Part shown: piece after piece, positions 11,931 to 23,198 of the stretch | How positions within the stretch are numbered: the first letter of the stretch is position 1 | Layout of the letters: each line of letters opens with the position of its first letter | Origin: Betaproteobacteria bacterium | Lineage (GTDB): Bacteria; Pseudomonadota; Gammaproteobacteria; Burkholderiales; SG8-39 | NCBI GenBank assembly: GCA_005881595.1 | Contig: VBBY01000032.1 | Coordinates: 1-64,000 of the forward strand | DNA length: 64,000 nt | Direction: 5' to 3' | Translations under genes and position numbers: made by a program | Notes under the pieces: model-generated | What the model was told of the DNA's origin: nothing | What the model saw: the letters and a program-made list of their open reading frames with translations, nothing else | The model's database searches: none

Positions 11931-12356
11931 ATGGCGAGCAGGAACGCACCGACGCGGCAGGAGCTTCAGCAGACGGCGTCTGCGCGCGCGCGCAAAAAGG
12001 TCAAGAAAAACGTCGCCGAGGGCATCGCGCACGTGCACGCGTCGTTCAACAACACCATCGTCACCATCACCGACCGGCAGGGCAACACTCTTTCCTGGGC
12101 GACCTCGGGGAACGCCGGGTTCAAGGGATCGCGCAAGTCGACGCCGTTCGCGGCGCAGGTCGCGGCCGAGCGCGCCGGGCGCGCGGCGCAGGAATGCGGC
12201 GTGAAGAACATCGAGGTCCGCATCAAGGGCCCCGGCCCGGGGCGCGAATCGGCGGTGCGGGCGCTCAATGCGGTCGGGCTGAAGATTTCCAGCATCGCCG
12301 ACGTGACCCCGGTTCCGCACAACGGTTGCCGTCCGCCGAAGCGCCGGCGCGTCTAA
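11931..12356 (+). CDS. rpsK: 30S ribosomal protein S11
   Basis: ORF ...[51 protein letters not shown]... Confidence 0.97.
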   Translation: MASRNAPTRQELQQTASARARKKVKKNVAEGIAHVHASFNNTIVTITDRQGNTLSWATSGNAGFKGSRKSTPFAAQVAAERAGRAAQECGVKNIEVRIKGPGPGRESAVRALNAVGLKISSIADVTPVPHNGCRPPKRRRV

Positions 12357-12368
12357 CCAGGAGACAGC

Positions 12369-12998
12369 ATGGCAAGAATCCTCGACGCCAAGTGCCGCCA
12401 GTGCCGCAGGGAAGGCGAGAAGCTGTTCCTGAAGGGCGAGAAGTGCTTCACCGACAAATGCGCCATCGAACGGCGCGCCTACGCCCCGGGCCAGCACGGC
12501 CAGAAGAGCGGCGCGCGGCTCTCCGACTACGGCAAGCAGCTGCGCGAGAAGCAGAAGCTGCGCCGCATCTACGGCGTGCTCGAGCGCCAGTTCCGCAAGA
12601 CCTACGCCGAGGCTGCGCGCTCCAAGGGCGTGACCGGCGAGAGGCTGCTGCAGCTCCTCGAATCGCGCCTCGACACGGTGGCCTATCGCATGGGCTTCGG
12701 CGCTTCGCGCACCGAGGCGCGCCAGGTGGTGCGCCATAACGGCATCCTGGTGAACGGCAAGCGCGTCAACATCCCGTCTTTCCAGGTGAGTCCCGGCGAC
12801 GTAGTGGAAGTGGCCGGCAAGGCGAAGGAGCAGCTGCGCATCAAGGCCGCCGCCGAGGCGGCGGAGTCGCGCGGCATCCCCGAGTGGCTGCAAGTCGATT
12901 CGAAGGGGCTGAAGGGCACGTTCAAGGCCATGCCCGGCCGCGCCGATCTGCCGTCCACGATCAACGAAAGCCTCATCATCGAGCTGTACTCGAAGTAA
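12369..12998 (+). CDS. rpsD: 30S ribosomal protein S4 (zinc-binding C+ type)
   Basis: [47 protein letters not shown]...; four-Cys N-terminal motif. Confidence 0.97.
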   Translation: MARILDAKCRQCRREGEKLFLKGEKCFTDKCAIERRAYAPGQHGQKSGARLSDYGKQLREKQKLRRIYGVLERQFRKTYAEAARSKGVTGERLLQLLESRLDTVAYRMGFGASRTEARQVVRHNGILVNGKRVNIPSFQVSPGDVVEVAGKAKEQLRIKAAAEAAESRGIPEWLQVDSKGLKGTFKAMPGRADLPSTINESLIIELYSK

Positions 12999-13014
12999 GC
13001 AAACAGGACCGAAC

Positions 13015-13995
13015 ATGCCCCAATCGGGATTCCTCAAGCCGCGTATTGTCGACGTCCAGAACCTCTCGCCGAACCACGCCCGGGTGACCATGGAGCCGTT
13101 CGAGCGCGGCTATGGCCACACGCTCGGCAACGCCCTGCGCCGCGTTCTGCTGTCCTCGATGCCCGGCCACGCGCCGACCGAGGTGCAGATCGCGGGCGTG
13201 GTGCACGAGTACTCCACGCTGGACGGCGTGCGCGAGGACGTCGTCGACATCCTCCTCAACCTCAAGGGCGTGGTGTTCCGCCTGCACAACCGCGCCGAGG
13301 CGATCCTGTCGCTCAAGAAAAAGGGCGACGGGCCGGTCACGGCGGCGGACATCGAGCCTGCGCACGATGTCGAGATCGTCAACCCCGATCACGTCGTCGC
13401 GCACCTCGCCTCCGGCGGCAAGCTCGAGATGCAGATCAAGGTGGAATCCGGCCGCGGCTACTTGCCGGGCAACATGCGCTATCTGCCCGAGGAAACCAAG
13501 GGCATCGGCCGCGTCATCCTCGACGCGTCCTTCAGCCCGGTGCGCCGGGTGTCGTACGCGGTCGAGTCGGCGCGCGTCGAGCAGCGTACCGACCTCGACA
13601 AGCTGATCATGGACATCGAGACCAACGGCGCCATCGAGCCGGAGGAGGCGATCCGCTACGCCGCGCGCGTGCTGGTCGACCAGCTCTCGGTGTTCGCGCA
13701 GCTGGAAGGCACTGCGATGCCGACCGAGCAGCCGAAGTCCCCGGCGGTCGACCCGATCCTGCTGCGCCCGGTGGACGACCTCGAGCTCACCGTGCGCTCG
13801 GCCAACTGCCTCAAGGCCGAGAACATCTACTACATCGGCGACTTGATCCAGCGCACCGAGACCGAGCTCCTCAAGACGCCGAACCTCGGGCGCAAGTCGC
13901 TCAACGAGATCAAGGAAGTGCTCGCCTCGCGCGGCCTGACCCTGGGGATGAAGCTGGAGAACTGGCCGCCGGCCGGCCTGGAGCACAGGACTTAG
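13015..13995 (+). CDS. rpoA: RNA polymerase subunit alpha
   Basis: ORF ...[36 protein letters not shown]...[14 protein letters not shown]. Confidence 0.98.
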   Translation: MPQSGFLKPRIVDVQNLSPNHARVTMEPFERGYGHTLGNALRRVLLSSMPGHAPTEVQIAGVVHEYSTLDGVREDVVDILLNLKGVVFRLHNRAEAILSLKKKGDGPVTAADIEPAHDVEIVNPDHVVAHLASGGKLEMQIKVESGRGYLPGNMRYLPEETKGIGRVILDASFSPVRRVSYAVESARVEQRTDLDKLIMDIETNGAIEPEEAIRYAARVLVDQLSVFAQLEGTAMPTEQPKSPAVDPILLRPVDDLELTVRSANCLKAENIYYIGDLIQRTETELLKTPNLGRKSLNEIKEVLASRGLTLGMKLENWPPAGLEHRT

Positions 13996-13997
13996 CG

Positions 13998-14438
13998 ATG
14001 CGTCACGGACACGGGCTGCGCAAGCTCAACCGCACGACGGGCCACCGCCTGGCGATGCTTCGCAACATGACGGTATCGCTGCTGCGCCACGAGGAGATCA
14101 CCACCACGCTGCCCAAGGCGAAGGAGCTGCGACGCGTGGTCGAGCCGATGATCACCCTCGGCAAGAAGCCCTCGCTCGCCAACCGCCGCCTCGCGTTCGA
14201 CCGCCTGCGCGACCGCGGCATCGTCGAGAAGCTGTTTGGCGACCTCGGCCCGCGCTACGCCAAGCGCAACGGCGGCTACCTGCGGATCCTGAAGACCGGC
14301 TTCCGCAAGGGCGACAACGCTCCGCTCGCGCTGGTGACGCTCATGGACCGGGTCGAGGAGGCCGCGGCCGCGCCTGCAGACGAGAGTAAAACGCCCGCGA
14401 AGAAGACCGAGAAGAAAGAAGCGGCCAAAGCCGCCTGA
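13998..14438 (+). CDS. rplQ: 50S ribosomal protein L17 with Ala/Lys-rich C-terminal tail
   Basis: [53 protein letters not shown]... Confidence 0.97.
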   Translation: MRHGHGLRKLNRTTGHRLAMLRNMTVSLLRHEEITTTLPKAKELRRVVEPMITLGKKPSLANRRLAFDRLRDRGIVEKLFGDLGPRYAKRNGGYLRILKTGFRKGDNAPLALVTLMDRVEEAAAAPADESKTPAKKTEKKEAAKAA

Positions 14439-14471
14439 TCGTCCTCTCACCGACTTCGGCTCGCGCGATCT

Positions 14472-16331
14472 CTACGTAGGGTAGGTCAAGGCGGTTCTCG
14501 CCGCGCTCGCCGAAGAAGCCGTATCTGTCGTTCTTCGCCAGCCGGTCCTTCGCGTCGCCGCCTTTCCGGATGTGGTACCCTGGTTTTTCACCGTGCTCGT
14601 GAAGACCCCGCCGGCGTAGGAAAGCGCGGTGACGATGACGTCGGGGAGAGCAGGACCTGTATTGTTGACCGTTACGCTCACTCCTGCGCTGGTCGTCGTG
14701 TTCCCCGCTGCATCTCGAGCGACTGCGGTAAGCGTGTGGAGGCCGTTGGTGGCGGTCGTGCTGTTCCAGGCGACAGAGTAGGGAAAGGTGGTGTCTTCAG
14801 CGCCGAGGTTGGTGGTGCCGTCGAGCTTGAACTGCACGCCTGCTACTCCCACGTTATCGGCGGCGGTCGCCGAGACTGTGACCGCTGCACCCGAGACGGT
14901 GGCGCCGCTGGCCGGGGTGGTGATCGAAACCGTCGGCGGGGTCGCATCCGGGAGCAGCGCGGCCAGAGCCTGGGCCACGCGAATCCGCGGCTTGGTCACG
15001 CTGCCACCGGGCCGTGCGTCGGTGAGCAACACCCCCGTGGACTGCAGCGCCGAGAGCGTCTGGGTCACCGTCGCTCCCGGTCCCGCCTGCTTGAGAATGG
15101 CCCAGGCGCCGGCCACGTGTGGCGTAGCCATCGAGGTGCCGCTGGCAGTGCCGAAGCCGCCTCCGGTGACCGAGGAGGTGATCGAGCTGCCGGGGGCGAA
15201 CAGCGAAAGGATCGGCGCGACGTTGGAGAAAGAGGAGACGATGTCGCTCTTCGTGGTCGAGCCGACACTGATCGCTGTAGAGATGCACGCCGGCGAGCTG
15301 ATCGCGTTCGTCGCGCCGTCGTTGCCGGAGGCGATCACGGTGGCGATCCCCGCTGCCCGGAGATTGTCGATGATGGGCTTGTAAGGCTCGCCGTCGCAGT
15401 AGCTGCTGAAAAGTCCGCCGCCCAGGCTGAGGTTGGCCGACGCGAAGGTCCGGCTGGCCCGCAGCGCATAAACGCGCTCGAGCCCGGCGATGATGTCGGA
15501 GCTCCAGGCCATGATGCAGGGGGCGCCACCGCCGCAGTCGTTGGGATTGTCGAAGCGTGAAAAGACCTGGACGGCCATCAGCTGGGCGCCCCGCGCGATG
15601 CCCGAGAACGACTGGCCGGTGCCCGCACCGTTGCCGGCAGCGATTCCGGCCACGTGAGTGCCGTGCCAGCAATCACCGAAGCCGCACGGCGCGGCCGCGC
15701 CGGTGCCGAGCTGGGTGTCCTGCCCATTGGGGCAGAGGGAGACGCTCTGGCCGGAGAACGTCGTCGAGTAGCACGCCTCCTCCACGACCTTGCCGGCCAA
15801 GAAGGGATGCGCGCTCTCCACGCCGGTGTCGAGGACGGCCACGACGGTCCCGGTGCCATCGTAACCCTCGCTCCATGCCTGATCGGCCTGCACGAGCGGC
15901 CCGCTCTGCGGCAGCGTTGGAGCCAGCCGCTCGTCCGTCAGGACACGGCGGACGATCAGCGGTGCGGCCTCGAGCTCGCGGAGCGCGTCCGGCCCCACCT
16001 CGAGGGCCAGCAGGGGCACCGTCTGGTAGCGGCGAGTCAGTCGGTGAGTGGTCCAGGCGAGGCGCGACTCGATCTGTGCCCGCGCCGCCGTGATATCCGC
16101 ACGCTGGGCGGCCGCGGCGACCGCGGTCAGGTGGGCTTCGGGGACGTGGACGCCGGCTGGGAGCTGCAGTTCCACGATCACACGCGCGCGGCCTTCCCGC
16201 TGTACCCGTTCGCGCACGCGGTGGTCGATGGCGGGGCTAGGCTGGCTGGCCGAGGTGGATAGGGGCTCGCCCCCGGACGGAACCGCCAGGACCGCGAGGG
16301 TCAAGCCGAGCACGGCGCGAATTCGCATCAC
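14472..16331 (-). CDS. Secreted subtilisin-like S8 serine peptidase with Ig-like domain and a truncated CARDB-like C-terminus
   Basis: Catalytic motifs VLDTGVESAHP, HGTHVAGIAAGNG, GTSMATPHVAGAWA; then PPTVSITTPASGATVSGAAVTVSATAADNVGVAGVQFKLDG. Confidence 0.9.
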   Translation of the reverse strand: MMRIRAVLGLTLAVLAVPSGGEPLSTSASQPSPAIDHRVRERVQREGRARVIVELQLPAGVHVPEAHLTAVAAAAQRADITAARAQIESRLAWTTHRLTRRYQTVPLLALEVGPDALRELEAAPLIVRRVLTDERLAPTLPQSGPLVQADQAWSEGYDGTGTVVAVLDTGVESAHPFLAGKVVEEACYSTTFSGQSVSLCPNGQDTQLGTGAAAPCGFGDCWHGTHVAGIAAGNGAGTGQSFSGIARGAQLMAVQVFSRFDNPNDCGGGAPCIMAWSSDIIAGLERVYALRASRTFASANLSLGGGLFSSYCDGEPYKPIIDNLRAAGIATVIASGNDGATNAISSPACISTAISVGSTTKSDIVSSFSNVAPILSLFAPGSSITSSVTGGGFGTASGTSMATPHVAGAWAILKQAGPGATVTQTLSALQSTGVLLTDARPGGSVTKPRIRVAQALAALLPDATPPTVSITTPASGATVSGAAVTVSATAADNVGVAGVQFKLDGTTNLGAEDTTFPYSVAWNSTTATNGLHTLTAVARDAAGNTTTSAGVSVTVNNTGPALPDVIVTALSYAGGVFTSTVKNQGTTSGKAATRRTGWRRTTDTASSASAARTALTYPT

Positions 16332-16332
16332 T

Positions 16333-16500
16333 TTGTCACCGGGGCGCCGGGCGAGCGGTCGCTGGCTGAGACGCGGGCGTCAGGAAGTACACGGGCGACG
16401 AGATCGCCCATCCGCTCGATGCGGCCCAGCGCCGCAGCGTCGATCTCCAGGGCGAGCCACGGGATGCTCGTGTAGCGTCGCGCCGGTCACGAGGCAGCCA
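16333..16500 (-). pseudogene. Remnant of a paralogous S8 peptidase prodomain
   Basis: Minus-strand frame reads ASLAAS*PARRYTSIPWLALEIDAAALGRIERMGDLVARVLPDARVSASDRSPGAPVTK*, resembling TRRYQTVPLLALEVGPDALRELEAAPLIVRRVLTDERL of the intact neighbour. Confidence 0.6.
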
Positions 16501-16724
16501 GGCTGGCGGAAACGCCCTGAGGTCATGGCCGCAGCGAACTTGCGCCGTTGGCTCTTCCGGCTCATCGCGCAACTCGAGCATGATGAAGAAATAACAGCTA
16601 CGCGACGTGAAAGCTGTTCAATATTGAACGGAAACACGCAGCGAAACCGGAGCGCGGCTCATTCGCAGCGTTTTACGCGAGTAGAATGAAATTTCAACAA
16701 GCTGCACCGAGAGGAGGCACAACC

Positions 16725-17204
16725 ATGCAAGCGCATAATTCGCTGGTCAACCGCGGCGCCTTGACGATGGTCGTAGGAGCGGCAATTTTCCTTCTATACG
16801 CCGTCGTGTTTTTCTTTCGCGCCTTTTCGAGCGCCGGCTTCGAGCTGGGAGTCGCGACGCTAAATGGCGTAACCCCGCAACAGCTCAATCAGCTGAACCC
16901 GGCTGTCATGGGCTACATCGCGCACCTCCATGTGGCCACTGCCGGATTCATCGCGGCAACCGCCATCGCGGTGATCGGATTGGCGTGGTATGGGGTACGC
17001 GCAGGCCTATGGTGGGCGTGGATCACCGCGGTGATTTCCCCGGTCGTGGGCCTGGCGGTTGCCCTGCCGATGCACTACACGGGAGCCTTCGAGCTCGATT
17101 GGGTAGCCCATCTTGGGGCTATCTATCTGGGAACCCTGATTTACGTGGTTGGCGCCGTGATGGTATTGGTAGCGTTGGCGCGTAAGGGGTCAGCGACCGC
17201 TTAG
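16725..17204 (+). CDS. Hypothetical multi-TM membrane protein
   Basis: ATG 16725 after GAGAGGAGGCACAACC; MQAHNSLVNRGALTMVVGAAIFLLYAVVFFF... about 4 hydrophobic segments. Confidence 0.7.
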   Translation: MQAHNSLVNRGALTMVVGAAIFLLYAVVFFFRAFSSAGFELGVATLNGVTPQQLNQLNPAVMGYIAHLHVATAGFIAATAIAVIGLAWYGVRAGLWWAWITAVISPVVGLAVALPMHYTGAFELDWVAHLGAIYLGTLIYVVGAVMVLVALARKGSATA

Positions 17205-17287
17205 AGTTTCAGAGGCCGGTAACAGATGCCGTGCGGAGTGTCGGCGTCCTCGCCGAGACGCTTCTTGCGCTCCTCGAGGTAGTATGC
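17201..17287 (-). pseudogene. Truncated EttA 3' end (second copy)
   Basis: Minus-strand AYYLEERKKRLGEDADTPHGICYRPLKL* versus intact EttA ADYLEDRRKRLGEDADTPHRIRYKPLAK*. Confidence 0.8.
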
Positions 17288-18081
17288 AGCTCAGCGAAGA
17301 GCAGCTCTTGCGATTCAGGGGCGACGGGTTCCTCGTCTTCCCGGGCCTGTTCTCGAAGGCCGAGGTCGCGGTGCTGCGCGCAGAAACCGCTCGGCTCGCC
17401 AGCATCGAGGCCGACAGCGTAATCCGCGAGCGCACCGGCGCCGTGCGCTCGATTTTCCGCGTGCACGAGGATGACGGCGCGACGCGCTCGGTGGCGTTTC
17501 GCGCGCTGGTGCGCACGCCGCGCGTGCTGGCGCCGACGAGGCAGGCGCTCGGCACGGGCGAGGTCTACGTATATCACACAAAGATCAATACCAAGCCCGC
17601 CATCGAGGGCACGGTGTGGATGTGGCACCAGGACTATGGCTCGTGGCAGCGCGACGGCTGCCCGCGCCCCGACATGGCGACCTTCGCGGTCATGCTCACC
17701 GACTCAGTGGAGATGAACGGCGCGCTGTACGTGCTTCCCGGCAGCCATTCGCGCGGCCGCATCGAGCCGTACTACGACGAGAGCACTTCGTACAAGTTCT
17801 GGGCCGTTCCAAAGCAGGAAATCATTTCCGTATTACAACAATCGGAAAAACCCGTTCCGATCGTCGGTCCCGCCGGCACCGCGGTGCTGTTCCACTGCAA
17901 CCTGCTGCACGCCTCGGGCCACAACCTCAGCGCCGAGGACCGCTGGCACATCTACATCTCGTTCAATGCCTGCGCCAACGCGCCGCAGTTCGGGCCGACT
18001 TCGCGTCCAGACTGGGTCGTATCGCGCAACACCAAGCCGCTGCCACTCGAAGACGACGCAGGCGTACTGAAAGCCGCCTAA
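17284..18081 (+). CDS. Phytanoyl-CoA dioxygenase (PhyH) family protein
   Basis: ORF MQLSEEQLLRFRGDGFLVFPGLFSKAEVAVLRAE...WMWHQDYGSWQRDGCPRPDMATFAVMLTDSVEMNGALYVLPGSH. Confidence 0.88.
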   Translation: MQLSEEQLLRFRGDGFLVFPGLFSKAEVAVLRAETARLASIEADSVIRERTGAVRSIFRVHEDDGATRSVAFRALVRTPRVLAPTRQALGTGEVYVYHTKINTKPAIEGTVWMWHQDYGSWQRDGCPRPDMATFAVMLTDSVEMNGALYVLPGSHSRGRIEPYYDESTSYKFWAVPKQEIISVLQQSEKPVPIVGPAGTAVLFHCNLLHASGHNLSAEDRWHIYISFNACANAPQFGPTSRPDWVVSRNTKPLPLEDDAGVLKAA

Positions 18082-18105
18082 AAGAAACGCGCGGCGTTCG
18101 GTCCC

Positions 18106-18128
18106 AAAACGTGGTCTGTCCCTGTTTT
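18106..18128. repeat. REP-like hairpin AAAACGTGGTCTGTCCCTGTTTT
   Basis: Imperfect inverted repeat in the phyH/htrA convergent intergenic; resembles REP-type repeats recalled from proteobacteria, not verified. Confidence 0.35.
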
Positions 18129-18148
18129 CAGGCGCCTGTTTTCAGGCG
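18121..18148. repeat. 14-bp tandem duplication cctgttttcaggcg x2
   Basis: Direct reading 18121-18134 and 18135-18148, spanning the htrA stop codon. Confidence 0.9.
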
Positions 18149-19266
18149 CCGGCGCTCAGCGTGACGGGGATCTCGACATCTTTGCCGTTGCGCCGCACGG
18201 TCAGCTTGACGGTGTCGCCGACCTGGTGCTCGTCCAGGCGGCTGAGCAGCCGCGCTACGCCGTCCACCGGCTTGCCGTCGACGGCGGTGATGATGTCGCC
18301 GGGAACGATGCTGCCATCGGGGCCGATCCTGGCGCCGCGCAGCCCGGCGGCCTCGGCCGGGGATCCGGGGCTCACCTTGAGGATGACCACGCCCTTCAAG
18401 CCTGCCTGCCGCATGACCAGCTCGTTCAGCTGCTCGTCGATCGCGATGCCCAGCACCGGCCGGAGGTATTTGCCTTTCGCGATCAGCTGCGGCACCACGC
18501 GGTTGACGGTATCCACCGGCACCGCGAAGCCGATCCCCGCGTAGGCGCCCGAGGGGCTGAAGATGGCGGAGTTGATGCCGATCAGCCGGCCGCCCGAGTC
18601 GAGCAGCGGGCCGCCGGAATTGCCCGGATTGATCGCGGCATCGGTCTGGATCATGTGCTCGAGCGCGCCTTTCCCCTCCTCGTGGGGCAGCGCGCGGTCG
18701 AGGGCCGAGACGATGCCCGTGGTCAGCGACCAATCCAGGCCGAACGGATTGCCGATGGCGAACACCTTCTGCCCGACCTTGAGGTCAGCGCTGGCGCCGA
18801 TCGGCAGCGGCGGCGGGCGGCGGTGAGCGACGGTGATGCGCAGCACCGCCAGGTCGTGCACCGGGCTCGCGCCGACCAGCGTCGCGTCGTAGTCGCGGCC
18901 GTCGTTGAGGCGCACGCGCGCCCCGGCGGCGTTCACGATGACGTGGTTGTTGGTCACGATGTGGCCGCGCTCGTCCCACACGAAGCCCGAGCCCGTGCCC
19001 TGCGGAATGGTGAAGATGTTGCGCGAGAACAGATCGAGCACGCGCGCGGTGGTGGAGATGTACACCACCGAGCCCTTTGAGCGCTCGAACAGCTCGATGG
19101 TGGCTTTCTCGTCGGCGGCCAGGTCGCCGCGGGCGGCAATCGGGCGCGGCTGCGCCGCCGCTTCCTCCACGGCGGGCTGCCCCGACCAGCGCGGCCCCTG
19201 CCAGGCGAGAAACCCGCCGACGATGACCACCGTGAGCAAGCCCAGGAACCATCGACTGGAGAGCAT
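18142..19266 (-). CDS. Trypsin-like serine protease with PDZ domain (HtrA/DegS/AlgW-like)
   Basis: N-term [56 protein letters not shown]-term PDZ. Confidence 0.92.
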   Translation of the reverse strand: MLSSRWFLGLLTVVIVGGFLAWQGPRWSGQPAVEEAAAQPRPIAARGDLAADEKATIELFERSKGSVVYISTTARVLDLFSRNIFTIPQGTGSGFVWDERGHIVTNNHVIVNAAGARVRLNDGRDYDATLVGASPVHDLAVLRITVAHRRPPPLPIGASADLKVGQKVFAIGNPFGLDWSLTTGIVSALDRALPHEEGKGALEHMIQTDAAINPGNSGGPLLDSGGRLIGINSAIFSPSGAYAGIGFAVPVDTVNRVVPQLIAKGKYLRPVLGIAIDEQLNELVMRQAGLKGVVILKVSPGSPAEAAGLRGARIGPDGSIVPGDIITAVDGKPVDGVARLLSRLDEHQVGDTVKLTVRRNGKDVEIPVTLSAGA

Positions 19267-19276
19267 GGCGTAAGGC

Positions 19277-19846
19277 TTATGCTTGGCCGCCGGCAGGCTC
19301 GCCGTGCCAGGAGCCTTGCGCGCGTTTGCGGATCAGCCAGGCGAGCGCCAGCAGCAGCACGCCGGTCAGGATCGCGTAGAAGCTGATCAGCCACACCAGC
19401 GCCAGCGCCCCGGCCGCGGGGAACAGGAATACCAGCACGCCGAAGGCGATCGCCACGATGCCGGTGAGGATCAGCAGCCACTCGCCGCGGATCACCTTGC
19501 GCAGGCGGATCGCCATGGCGATGTCGAGGACGCCGGTGACGATGGCGTTGGCGCCCATCCACAGCACCAGCACCAGCGCCGTCAGATCGGGATGCAGGAT
19601 GGCGATGACGCCTGCAGCCAGGCCGACCAGCCCGAGCAGCAGCGCGAGCCACCAGTCTTCGTCGCTCTTTCGATTCTTGATGCCGGCGATTAGCGCGGCC
19701 CCGCCGCTCAGCAGCGCGAATGCCGCGAACAGCGCCACCAGCCACAGCAGCGTGAGGCCTGGCCACACCAGCGCCAGCACGCCGAACAGGACCGCGACCG
19801 CGCCGCGCCAGGCAAACATCCACCACGAACGTGAAATCATCTCCAT
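19277..19846 (-). CDS. HdeD family (DUF308) membrane protein
   Basis: MEMISRSWWMFAWRGAVAVLFGVLALVWPGLTLLWLVALFAAFALLSGGAALI..., six hydrophobic helices. Confidence 0.85.
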   Translation of the reverse strand: MEMISRSWWMFAWRGAVAVLFGVLALVWPGLTLLWLVALFAAFALLSGGAALIAGIKNRKSDEDWWLALLLGLVGLAAGVIAILHPDLTALVLVLWMGANAIVTGVLDIAMAIRLRKVIRGEWLLILTGIVAIAFGVLVFLFPAAGALALVWLISFYAILTGVLLLALAWLIRKRAQGSWHGEPAGGQA

Positions 19847-19888
19847 GACCGCCCTCCTCCAGAGGGCACCAATACTACTCCGACGAGG

Positions 19889-21547
<1,659 letters not shown>

Positions 21548-21571
21548 AGGGGGCTCAGGCACCCCCCGCGG

Positions 21572-22111
21572 CTAGGCGGTGGTCTTGATGCCGAGCTCCT
21601 TGAGCTCGCCCACTTCGGCGCCATCCTCCATCGAGAAGCGGTCGCCGAAATCGAACAGGTCCTGGTTCTGGAAGCCAGGGTAGTGCTGGATCTCCCACCA
21701 GTTGTGGTCGAGGTCCTCCATGTAGAACGAGTAAACGCCGTGCTGCCTCACCGGTTTCAGCACCTGGCGGATCTTGTACTTCTCCTTGAACTTGAGCGCT
21801 TTCTGGTAGGCGTCGTCGACCTCTGCGTCTGAATTGACGTCCATGCCCCAGTGGTTGAGCACGTTGACCGGGTGCACCGCCTCGCCGACCTCGACCGCGA
21901 CGATGTGGAACTTGAGCCCCAGCCGGACCACTATCGCCGGCTTGGCGTGGCGCACGCATTCCAGGCCCAGAAATTCCTCGTAGAACTTGCGCGATTCCTT
22001 CAGGCTGTAGACCTCCATCGTGCCGTGCGAAAGCACGAAGGCCTTCACCAGCGCCTGCTCGTTCTTCGGCTCGGCGATCCCATCCTGGATCAGTTCTCGG
22101 GTCAGCGACAT
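21572..22111 (-). CDS. VOC family protein (possible extradiol-dioxygenase-like)
   Basis: LSHGTMEVYSLKESRKFYEEFLGLECV...NHWGMDV...YMEDLDHNWWEIQHYP; His/His/Glu VOC ligands. Confidence 0.8.
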   Translation of the reverse strand: MSLTRELIQDGIAEPKNEQALVKAFVLSHGTMEVYSLKESRKFYEEFLGLECVRHAKPAIVVRLGLKFHIVAVEVGEAVHPVNVLNHWGMDVNSDAEVDDAYQKALKFKEKYKIRQVLKPVRQHGVYSFYMEDLDHNWWEIQHYPGFQNQDLFDFGDRFSMEDGAEVGELKELGIKTTA

Positions 22112-22132
22112 CGTGGTCCTCCTCGGTAGGCG

Positions 22133-23176
22133 TTACGAAGCGGCTGCCGCGGCCGGCGCCTTGTCCGCTTCGGTCAGGAAAGAATCGGCGAAAAACTCCT
22201 CGGCCGGCAAGCTGCACTGCGCAACGAAATCGCGCCGCGCAGCGTCCACCATCACTGGCGCGCCGCAGGCATAGACCTGCACCCCGGACATGTCCGGGAA
22301 GTCGCGCATCACGGCGCGATGGACGAAACCGGTGCGGTCGATCCACTGGCATTCGGGGGTGGGGTCCGAGAGCACGGGGACGAAGCGGAAGTTGTCCGCC
22401 TTCCAGCCTTGCGGAACGTCGAGCATGTAGAGATCGCGCTTTGCGCGGCAACCCCAATACAAGGTCATCTCTCTTTTGAGTCCCCGCTGCAGGGCGCTCT
22501 CGCACATCGCCTTGATCGGCGCGAAGCCGGTGCCGCTCGCCACCATGACGATCGGCTTGTCCGACTCCTCGCGCAGGAAAAACGTGCCCAGCGGGCCTTC
22601 GAAGCGCAGCAGGTCGCGGACTTTCAGGGTGCTGAAGACCTGGTCGGTGAAGGCACCTCCCGGCGTGTGGCGCACGTGGAGCTCGAGCGCGGTGACGCCT
22701 TCGGGCCGCGGCGGATTGGCGATCGAGTAGCTGCGCCTCTTTCCGTCCTTCAGCAGGAAGTCGATGTACTGGCCGGCAAGGAAGCGGAAGTTCTCGTTCA
22801 TCGGCAGGCGCAGATTGAGGATCGCGACGTCCGGCGCCGGACGCTCGATTTTCTCGACCCGGCAGGGAATCTTGCGCGGCCGGATGCCCGCCACGCCGGC
22901 GAGCTCGTGCACCTCGACGACGACGTCGGAAAGCGGTTTTGCCTGGCAAAGCAGGGCATAGCCCTTCGCCTTGTCGCTGTCGGGAAGATAGGTCGGATGC
23001 ACCGCGCCGTAATCGACCCTGCCTTCGAGCAGGGTGCCGCGGCAGGTGCGGCAGACGCCGGTGCGGCAGCTGTACGGCATCATGAAGCCGGCATCGAGCC
23101 CTGCCTGCAGGATGCTCTGCCCTTCAGGCACCTCGAAGCTGTGAGCGCTTGGCTTGAGAGTGACGCGGTGTCCCAT
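22133..23176 (-). CDS. 2Fe-2S / FAD / NAD(P) oxygenase reductase
   Basis: N-term ferredoxin CRTGVCRTCRGTLLEG; RRSYSIANPP; GTGFAPIKAM. Confidence 0.9.
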   Translation of the reverse strand: MGHRVTLKPSAHSFEVPEGQSILQAGLDAGFMMPYSCRTGVCRTCRGTLLEGRVDYGAVHPTYLPDSDKAKGYALLCQAKPLSDVVVEVHELAGVAGIRPRKIPCRVEKIERPAPDVAILNLRLPMNENFRFLAGQYIDFLLKDGKRRSYSIANPPRPEGVTALELHVRHTPGGAFTDQVFSTLKVRDLLRFEGPLGTFFLREESDKPIVMVASGTGFAPIKAMCESALQRGLKREMTLYWGCRAKRDLYMLDVPQGWKADNFRFVPVLSDPTPECQWIDRTGFVHRAVMRDFPDMSGVQVYACGAPVMVDAARRDFVAQCSLPAEEFFADSFLTEADKAPAAAAAS

Positions 23177-23198
23177 TTACAAGCGCTATATTAAGGCC

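Noticed and set aside
12369-12998. S4 with Cys motif as possible horizontal replacement
   Set aside because: C+ S4 is, from memory, known in other betaproteobacterial orders and the rest of the protein looks beta-type, so lineage inheritance is simpler.
16336-16637. ORFs 16336..16581 - and 16380..16637 - as genes
   Set aside because: The meaningful frame here is the decayed S8 prodomain remnant; these ORFs read the wrong frame.
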